Shown here piece after piece: positions 35,601 through 43,800 of a DNA stretch of 55,944 bases. The DNA lies in assembly GCA_946415755.1 (NCBI GenBank), contig CAMKTS010000020.1, positions 1-55,944 of the forward strand, read 5' to 3'. Every line of letters starts with the position of its first letter. Position 1 is the stretch's first letter. The DNA is from an uncultured Prevotella sp. GTDB taxonomy: Bacteria > Bacteroidota > Bacteroidia > Bacteroidales > Bacteroidaceae. A program made the position numbers and the translations under genes. Below the pieces are notes generated by a model. That model saw only the letters and a list, made by a program, of their open reading frames with translations. It was not told the origin of the DNA and searched no databases.

Positions 35601-37886
35601 TCATTGGTTAACATCTCGTCCAAGTCAGCAGCTGCGGGAACCGTCATCACTGGCTCTGTGAGTGTTTCCGGCAACCTGCACCTTGACGGCATCTCTGTCT
35701 CAGCCCCCGATGGCAGCGACAACCAGAGCTGCAAGATCACCGACAACATGGACTACACCTATTCCTTCTCGTTCGTCATGCCGGCTCATGATGTCAGGAT
35801 TACCGTTAAGACGCAGGAGGGACGCAATATCTATACCCCCCAGCAATTTGCCGATATTGACGAGCAACAAGGAACATTCTATCTGGTCAGAGATCTTGAA
35901 CTGAACAGTTGGGAAAAAAGAATGGTGCTGAATGGTACCTTCTACGGTGGTGGCCATACCATCAAGTACAATGCCTCGAACACCTGCTCCGGACTGTTCT
36001 ATAAGATCAGAAGAGGTGCAGTGCTTCAGGGACTGCGTGTCATCGGAGAAGTAAAAACCTATAAAGACTGTGGTGGAATAACATACGAGAATCGGGGTAC
36101 CATCCGCGACTGTCATTTCGCTGGTAGTATCGAGAAATTATCGAAGTCATCGAAGAAGAAGACGAATTTAACGCCCGACTACGTATCTGCCATTGCCTGC
36201 ATCGTAGAAAAGAATCAGAGTCTGATAGACCACTGTTCTGCTACTGCCACGCTGACCTCCCCCAATAGTCAGGAAATTGTCAACAAGAATCCGCTGTGCT
36301 ATGAGACTGATAACTATCTCACCCATAAAAATATCACCAATAGCTATTGGATAAGCCCCACTCAGACCAGTGAGTACCAGAATCTGATTGGTATTGCCAA
36401 TGCTGCAAGCAAAGACTATCCGGTCTTTGCTCAGGGCATTCTCGACAAGATTAATCCTCGTATCATCGTTGGCACAGAAACAATCCGCGTGGAAAATGGC
36501 AAGACGCTTGACGTGCTCACCATCATTGACGGCGAGCCGTTTGTCTGTACGAGTGATGTCAGGGTCAATAAGGTTATCTATAAGCGCAAGGGCACGGGAA
36601 ATAAGGTGCAGTGGGTGCTCCCGTTTGCCTTTGACCGTATCGCCGGTGACGGTATGTTTGAATATCAAAAGATCATAGAGAAAGATAAAAGACCTGACTT
36701 AGGACCTACTACCAAGCTGTCGCTCAGCCAGACAGCCTCGTCGATTTCCTATCAAGCCAACCATGCTTGGATGGTCAAGAGTGACGTCAGCGAATACGTG
36801 CTGACCAACAGCAACGGTCCCATCACCATCAACGCCACGAACAATAAGGACATTGATCGATATGCATCGCTCTTGGACAAAGGCTTCTTCTATGCCACAT
36901 ACGATAGCATCCCAGGCAAGATTGCCAAGGAAGGTCTGATGTATCTGTGGGATGTCTCCAAGCAGGATTTTGCCTGCTCCGACGCTGTCGCCATCGAACC
37001 GTTCCGCTTCTATGTGCAGTTCTACAATCAAGACAAGGGTGGTTTCGTGAAATATGGAACGACCAAGTGGGCTCGGGACGATGCTGCGTCATCCGGGAAC
37101 CGAGCCTCGGTTGCTCCGCGCCGCATGGCTTCGGTCATGGTTGACGGCTGGCAGCCCATCTTCCTCGACCCGCGCGAACCACAGAGCGTCACCGCTGATA
37201 TGCTCGACGATTACGAGGTGGCCTATCTGACCGATATCAATGCCGAGGTTCTGGACGAGGATGCCGACGCCCCGCTTTCTGCCGTGTCTCTCGTTTATCA
37301 GAAGGTCGATAGTTACATGGAGCTGCCGAAGGCACTGCCCTTGCTGGTACGTGCCAAGCGTTCCGATGCTGCTCCATTGGTGAACCAGCAGATGGGTGAT
37401 GAGATTGAAGGTCTGCTCCTGTCGTCTCTGATTTTTGATGACGATGATAATAAAGACCCTGAGCTGGCAGACTTCAACATGCCGCACTATTGGTGTGGTT
37501 CATTCGGCAATCGTCTCGACATCTGGCATTTGCCTTCTTCCGAGCTGTATGCCGACATGGTGGACACCGACTGTCTGATGTTCGACGATAACTACTTAGA
37601 ACAGTCATTCAACTATCCTGTTGACACCGATACCCGTACCACGGGTCCTATGAGCTATTGCATCTCGGTGCTTAACTCCGACACCTTCGAGCCCCTTCCC
37701 CTGTTGGGCGATCGTGTGTATGTTGAGTTCATCCCGTCAGCTGCTGAAGCGACAGGAATCGATACGGTTAAGGGTGAAGGGTTCATGGTTCATGATTCTA
37801 AGTCTTACAACCTCAGCGGACAGCGTGTGGATGCGTCGTATAAGGGTATTATCATACAAAACGGCCGAAAAATGATTAAGCGATGA
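32661..37886 (+). CDS. Large secreted InlB-like/GLUG-repeat surface protein (1741 aa)
   Basis: A signal peptide (ending VSAK) is followed by divergent InlB B-type repeats, for example HGKLTVSPQNQEVGDSV with a matching FAMPAGDVEVWAEF, and again near residues 680-740 and 990-1060. GLUG-type repeats lie at ~755-900 and ~1065-1200 (GIAGQNGPESGTI; GLFYKIRRGAVLQGL). Residues ~1254-1690 form a module that is also the C-terminal module of the 2760-residue neighbour (QWVLPFAFDRI; GWQPIFLDP; MLDDYEVAYLTDI). The tail SYNLSGQRV ... GRKMIK looks like a surface-sorting motif. Its TGA overlaps the next ATG by 4 nt. Confidence 0.75.
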   Translation: MKTPRLLLALMLCFSLSVSAKNYDVKPRLPQEHGKLTVSPQNQEVGDSVEVTVEPDAGYGLSDGVFYATKNASGGWSAPQKAINRSSFPDDRANNNQKFKFAMPAGDVEVWAEFAPLRTLIIHQTANGDLKPLYGVDKSTDKIDSNVVRNVPRMPVILRVFPKTGYQLLDVTIVNVDTSDWKKTDKEITITMPNEDEIVHVTPVFGLDKYKVTTDYNKNEVTVNVGNITPKYREEVTVEILTVNGRIPSKVSITGCDSSWQVGTPERQGNGGWKVVYRFKVSLNDVEVSVRTEQVFEVKAQDQKKSKRVKVYIPEMIPGYPGVARGGQQVPVVFQMPKGYYAKFSTEGDPKNTMVYHNVLRNSFADEEMSGWWESNDYVNKGLPMKVFADSTGNKYWHTSVRNSMSQTVKLSGYTFPDEAITEEKKNGVVVKKVSVAAIASINPCHARIAKVSIEANATFQADTKLVVADMHDKTTGWKTELMTGDINSKVSELKFVVDAEGYNPDKSRAYEGPMFDDLCLLLPTSTDTIRNENVLIFTVNGQDVTVNYSPSGSQNKVSVVKKEHANVTLRNTVTGEEGDTVGALKNDLIVIKGKAEKNYAIYYMEWVPVKSKTSDDVKSAKIEADSVKMDAREWYGHLVLDEDADVSVNPTVDGLKIVTNNYYGGRIEVNDTTPKLGEKVEVTVIPNKGCEYHGINITPAGVVTLKEEAVDPVTRGGKYSFVMPTSHLTLSPKFIVPITTVEQLDSISCEEGEFRLEKDLDLGNQWDNNVKISGYFDGNHHRITYSGVSSLFGRVTEEGSVRHLYVKANVNGDDDYFGGIAQCNLGVIEDCEVTGTVRNQQRNGVAGGIAGQNGPESGTISHCHVLCDTIEAARAYGIALQEDDATIRDNVFNGQFVQRSSEAYMITNDVEKSTIENNYYIQNDVNTKAKVGRGTSVTNPTSLLSLANEWAQNYPVLAASIKSKYSNGFSVEYSFPTGVSLVNISSKSAAAGTVITGSVSVSGNLHLDGISVSAPDGSDNQSCKITDNMDYTYSFSFVMPAHDVRITVKTQEGRNIYTPQQFADIDEQQGTFYLVRDLELNSWEKRMVLNGTFYGGGHTIKYNASNTCSGLFYKIRRGAVLQGLRVIGEVKTYKDCGGITYENRGTIRDCHFAGSIEKLSKSSKKKTNLTPDYVSAIACIVEKNQSLIDHCSATATLTSPNSQEIVNKNPLCYETDNYLTHKNITNSYWISPTQTSEYQNLIGIANAASKDYPVFAQGILDKINPRIIVGTETIRVENGKTLDVLTIIDGEPFVCTSDVRVNKVIYKRKGTGNKVQWVLPFAFDRIAGDGMFEYQKIIEKDKRPDLGPTTKLSLSQTASSISYQANHAWMVKSDVSEYVLTNSNGPITINATNNKDIDRYASLLDKGFFYATYDSIPGKIAKEGLMYLWDVSKQDFACSDAVAIEPFRFYVQFYNQDKGGFVKYGTTKWARDDAASSGNRASVAPRRMASVMVDGWQPIFLDPREPQSVTADMLDDYEVAYLTDINAEVLDEDADAPLSAVSLVYQKVDSYMELPKALPLLVRAKRSDAAPLVNQQMGDEIEGLLLSSLIFDDDDNKDPELADFNMPHYWCGSFGNRLDIWHLPSSELYADMVDTDCLMFDDNYLEQSFNYPVDTDTRTTGPMSYCISVLNSDTFEPLPLLGDRVYVEFIPSAAEATGIDTVKGEGFMVHDSKSYNLSGQRVDASYKGIIIQNGRKMIKR

Positions 37887-40800
37887 AAAAGATATTTTTA
37901 GCAATAGTCATGCTGCTCAGCCTTGGCAGCACGTTATGGATTGAAAAAGCCTCGGCTAAAACCGTCACTATTATCATCCAAAATGTCAACGACTGGAAAA
38001 AGTTCCGCAATGAAGTGATAAATGCCAAGGGTCAGTATTGGGTTGATGCCCGCTTGGAGGCCGACATCACCACTGATTTAGGTGTTGGCATATACTCAGA
38101 CGCTCCCTATCGTGGTACCTTCGACGGTAATGGTCATACGCTGAATGTTGATATAAAACGTGCTGACGGCAAACCTAGTGCACTTTTCTGCTATACAGGC
38201 GATGTCACCATCAGGGACTTGCACGTGAAGGGAAAAATCAATGGAGGACTGCATTCCGCCGGACTTATCGGCTACTGCATAAATGGTACATCCATCGTTA
38301 CTATTGACCGAGTATGGGTATCAACAGATGTGAATGTAAATGATACCCATGCCGGTGGTATTATTGGTCATTCAAACGAAGCAACTTTAGTTATGAATGA
38401 CTGTCGTTTCGACGGCTCGGTTACCACTAATAATAAAAATGAAGGCTCGTATATTGGTTGCATCGTCGGATGGTGTAATGGGGGCGGCTGGACTTTCCAC
38501 CGTGTCTATAACTGCTGTACCTCTGTGTTAGCTTGGAGGATATGGTTCTGCGCAGACCACAATTCTCATAATGGTGCAATCGGTCCCTGGGGAAGCAATA
38601 GCAAGAGTAGCCTCACCATTACCAATACTGTATGGAATGACTGGGGAGTAACTTATTACAACAAGACCGACCAGAACGAGATCGTTAACCTGATGAATGC
38701 AGAACAGCCTGGTTCATGGGGATTTGTCGGTGATCAGGCCGTGCCAATGATGGGTACACACACTAATGTTCCCAACTGGCAACCAATGACGGGTAGTTCC
38801 TCTTATGGAAAGAAACTTACGTCGGGCTATTATTATCTCACTAAAGATGTAGTATGCAACAACTACAACGAAGGCGGAAGTGGACTTACCATTGCCTCTG
38901 GAGCAACCGTTCACATCTATATCCCCAAGGGTGTTACACTCAAGGCTATAGGCTCTGATGCATCAGGAAAGAAAGGCGCTGGTGCAGGTATCCTTCTTCC
39001 CTATGGCAGCACGCTCTACTTAGAGGGTGGCGGTACGGTAGAAGCCACAGGCGGCAGAGCAGCCAATGGTTGCGATGGTAAAAACGGATATAATGCGGAT
39101 TTTAGTTCGAGTTTGGATAAAGGATGGGCTGGCTCAGGTGGTGCCGGTGGCGATGGTGGTGGCGGAGCCGGTGCTGGCATCGGTACGTGCGGCGCCGATG
39201 GCGGTGCTGGTGGTAGCGGAGGCAATGGCTACTATCATAATAATAATCACAATGGATCGGCTGGTAGCGGTGGTGGTTCTGGCGGTACCGCAAGTGCGAT
39301 GGGCGCGCTCTATGTCGATCAGTCGTCCGGTCTCACGGTGACCGCCACGGCCGGCGAAGAAGGCACGCGCGGCGGTAGTGGCGGCAGCGGCGGTCAAAGT
39401 TACATTCGATATAGAGGGGCTTCCTATGATACCTTCAGTATGGCCGGCGGTGGCGGCGGCGGTGGCGGCGGCTTCGGCGGTGCAGCCTCTAATATTGGTA
39501 CCGGTGGCCCTGGTGGCGGCGGCGGTGGCGGCGGCTCCAGCGGTGCCATGGGTTCAAAATATTATGGCTACTACTCTGAGTATGCCAATGGCGGCGAGGG
39601 TGGTCAAAGTGCTAATGGCATAAATGCTTCCGATGGTGGCAAAACAGGAGCGGATACTGATTATTATTCTTCAGGCAAATGTACTGCCTCCAATACGAAT
39701 TCGAGCTGGATTTATAGCAAATGTCATCATGATGGTGGTGGATCGAGAGCCAGTGGAGGCTCGCGCGGCTATCCGGGTCAAAAGAGCACAGCCTCTTCAC
39801 TCGCATATAATTACCTTATTAATTATAAGGTGATGGACCATTTCCATGGTAACGTCAACCAAACAATCAGTTGCGGTTATACGTCCACTGCCAGTTCTTC
39901 GGGCATCACCATCAGTATTCCGACCCATTATGCACTGGGGTTGATTCAAAAAGACAAATATTTGGGACAGTGGAATACACGAAGTGACGGAACGGGCTCT
40001 TGGCACACTGCCGGTCATAGCTTTAAGGTATCTCAAGGTGCCACAGATCTCTATGCTGAGTGGAAAGATTACAAGGATATTTTTCCCGAGGGCTTTGGCT
40101 CAAAGACCAACCCGTACATCATCAAGGATGCCCAGCTGTTATCACTTGCCGACTATGTAAACAGCGGCTGCAACACTCGCGGTGTCTATTTCAAACAGCA
40201 AAACGACATCATCGTTTCGAATATTCTGAAAAACAACAATAGGGGTACTCAATGGACTCCTATCGGTCATGGGTGTGTCTTCGAAGGCGACTACGACGGT
40301 GGTGGCTACCTCATTCGCGATGGCGAGATAGCCACTAAGGTGGATGATAAAGAGCTATCTGCCGCAGGTGTCTTCGGAAAGGTGATAGGTTCCGTCCACA
40401 ACTTGGGTGTTGAGAATTTAACCATCAAGAAGCCCGATAACGCTTATGTACGCTGTGGCGTCATTGCCGGTACGCTTGAGAATGAGACCATGGAGCAGAG
40501 AGCAGGACAGATGCGTGACTGCTATTCCTTTAACAATAGGGTAGATGGTAGCTATGTGGGCTTACTGGTGGGAGAGATGACTGAAAGAACCAGCATGAGC
40601 CATTGCCTGGAAACCTCGAACGTGCTCAGTGGTTCTCATGCCGGAAGTTTCAGTAGCATCATTCAAGTGAATGCCACTGTTGATATGTGTTTCACCAGTG
40701 GAGGAGGTATCGCTTCCACTAATTACGGCAGAACCACTAACTGCCAGACAGGCATCAGCACTGATGACATGAAAAGCGGTAAGATAACCTGGTTGTTGAA

Positions 40801-43800
40801 CGACAAATCAGCCTTTGCCACTACCTGGTATCAGAACGTCGATAAGGGAGTCAAAGATAACCATCCAGTGCTCACTACGGCAAGCAACCGGGTGTACAGC
40901 GATGGAAAAAATTACTCTAATGACCAGATAGGCACCGTCTCGCTCTCTGGAAAGGGTCTGAAGGACGACCCCTACCTCGTCAAGAACAAAGAGGATTTGG
41001 AGAAGTTGGCAACATTCTGTAATAGCGGCAACAATAGCGCCGGTATGCACTTCCTGCAGACTGCCGATATCGACCTGAAAGGTGGTGGGTTGACATCGAT
41101 TGGTAATTCTGGCTCTTTTGCTGGTATCTACGACGGTGGCGGACATACCATCCGCAATGGTAACATCGTCGTAAAGGCTCCTAGTGTAGCAGGTGTCTTC
41201 GGTGTTGTCACGGGTAAGGTGACACGTCTTTGCGTGGAGAAAATGACCATCAAGGGTACGAAAGGTGATAAAGATAGCGATCATACGCGTACGGGAGGTA
41301 TCGCAGCTCGTCTGCGTGGCAGTGGAGAAATTTCCTGCTGTTTCGTCAGGGATTGCAGTATTATCTGCGAAGCTACTGGTGTTTCTGGAGGTATTGTTTC
41401 CGATATGTTCGATCAGTCTGTCATCCGTAATTGCCTTGTTATAAAGACCTCGCTCTCAGCCTCCAGAACTGGATTTATCAGTAGCGATACGAAGAGTGGT
41501 ACTCAAATTGAGTGGTGCTATTCCGACGGAGCAAATTTGACAAGTTCTGACTCTTACGCCAATGTCACGAATTCTTCCCCAGGCTTGAGCAAAGCCAGTC
41601 TCGAAGACGGGTCGGTAACCTATAAGCTGAATGGTGGCTTCGACAACCCTGACCCTGCGTGGTTCCAGAACATAGCGCAAGGCAGCGTGGTGGATAAGAT
41701 GCCGGTGTTGACCAGCGGTCATGCTGTGGTTTATAAAATAGATGGTATTTACACCAACGACGGCCAACAGTTAGGCAAAAAGGGCAAGGGTATCGAGACA
41801 GACCCCTATAGGATAGAAACGCCTGGAGACCTGAAGAAGCTCATCATATCCATTGGATCAATGAAGCGCAGCAATTTCTATGTCCGGCAGACTGCCGACA
41901 TCGACATGGTCGATTCATTGGTAGTTCCCATCGGAACCGGTACCCCGGGCTTTGAAGGTCACTACGACGGCGGTGGTCATATCATCAAGAACTTGACCAT
42001 GCGCAACTATCAGGGTGAGTCTATGGGACTCTTCAACAATATCATCGGTACTGTGGAGAATCTGGGCGTCGAGAACAGCACATTCACCGCAGAGGGTTCT
42101 GCTAACCGTGTGGGAGGCTTGGCTGGAAAGTTGATGGGAAATGGCGTGCTGCGCAACTGCTATGTCAAGGACAGCAAGATAGACTTCCATAACACCTCGG
42201 GTGTCGTGGTGGGTGCCTTGTTAGGTGAGATGGCCGACCATTCACGCATTGAACGCTGCTACGGCTATAAGAACAAAGTCGTAGGACAGGACGACGGACA
42301 GCGCCACTATGGCTATATCGTGGGCTACATAGGAAGCAATGCCACTGGCAGTCTCCTCTTTACCGACGGAGCCACCCTCTGTGCCGACAATCAATTTGAT
42401 GATAAGAGAATTACCAATTCCGAGACAGAGGTCACCGACTTCCGCTTCAACAGCGGTGAGGTATGCTATCTGCTCAACGGATCGAAGGATAACGGACAGA
42501 CATGGCGACAGACCTTCCGTACCGACAATACGCCGGTGCCCAATGCCAGCCATCTGCCGGTTTACCATCATACGCTCGATTATCAGGTCATGTACACCAA
42601 CTCCAACGACGTGCCATACACCGTACGGCTCACGCTGGACCCCAATTACAGCGGCAACCCTGGCAAGTCGATAGAGGTGTTCAAGGCCGACGATAACCTC
42701 TGGGTGCCGGGCTTCAAACTCAAGCCTCATGCCGTCAACCACTTGTATAATGATTTCGTAGGCTGGAACACACGGGCCGACGGAAAAGGCACGTTCTATC
42801 CCTACGATGGCGAGGTGGTGCCTACGGAGCGCCTCACGCTCTATGCCGTGTGGGGACTGAAGGTTCCTTCCGAGAAAACCACTACAACACGCGTTGTAAC
42901 GTTGGAGAAGGATGGCATTTACCCAGTCTTTGACTACGACGGATGCAGGAACCCATACGGTTACAACTACAACGGAAAACTCATGTTGAAGGCTCCTGAT
43001 GGCTATATCCTCAGCCTTACCGGAACTGTCTCTACAGAGGCTGCGGGCACCGACGGCAATCCGCGCGACTATATGATTGTGTACGACGGTGATGAAACTT
43101 CGACCAAAAAGCTGGCCAACGGAAAAGGTGTTGACACCTTCTACAGCAAGACGAATGGTGAGAAGGAGGATATAGGCAAGTTGTTAAGCAGTGATATCGA
43201 GATGACGATTGAGTTCATAAGCGATGACAATAAGTGCTTTGACGGACTGGACCTTCAGGTTTCCGTCATACCGAACAGCATACAGGAGTTGGAAGGAACC
43301 GGAGAAAAGGAATCGCCATTCCTGGTGGAAACAGTGGAAGACCTGAAGAGGGTTAACCGATATATTAGCATCACCGGCGACAGCAAAATCTATATCAAGC
43401 AGGTAAAAGACATCGACCTGAATGGTGAAACCTTCACGCCCATCGCTTCCAGTGTGTCGAGCTTTGAGGGTCACTACGACGGTGACGGATATGTCATCAA
43501 GAATGGTAAGATCAGTGCCCCGACCTTTGCAGGTGTCTTCGGCGTCGTCTCAGGTACCATAACCCGGCTTGGTGTGGAGAACATGGCCATCAATTACGAG
43601 AAGAGGGATGGTCGTTCGGGTGGTATCGCCGCTCGTCTCACCAGCAACGGAGAAATCTCCTACTGCTTCGTCAAGGGTTGCACGGTAACGAACAATGGTA
43701 TTCAAGGCTATGAGGGACAAGGCGTTGCCGGAGCTATTGTTTCCGATATGTTCGATCATGCTGTCATCAAAAACTGCTTCACTTTTAAAAACAAGGTCTC

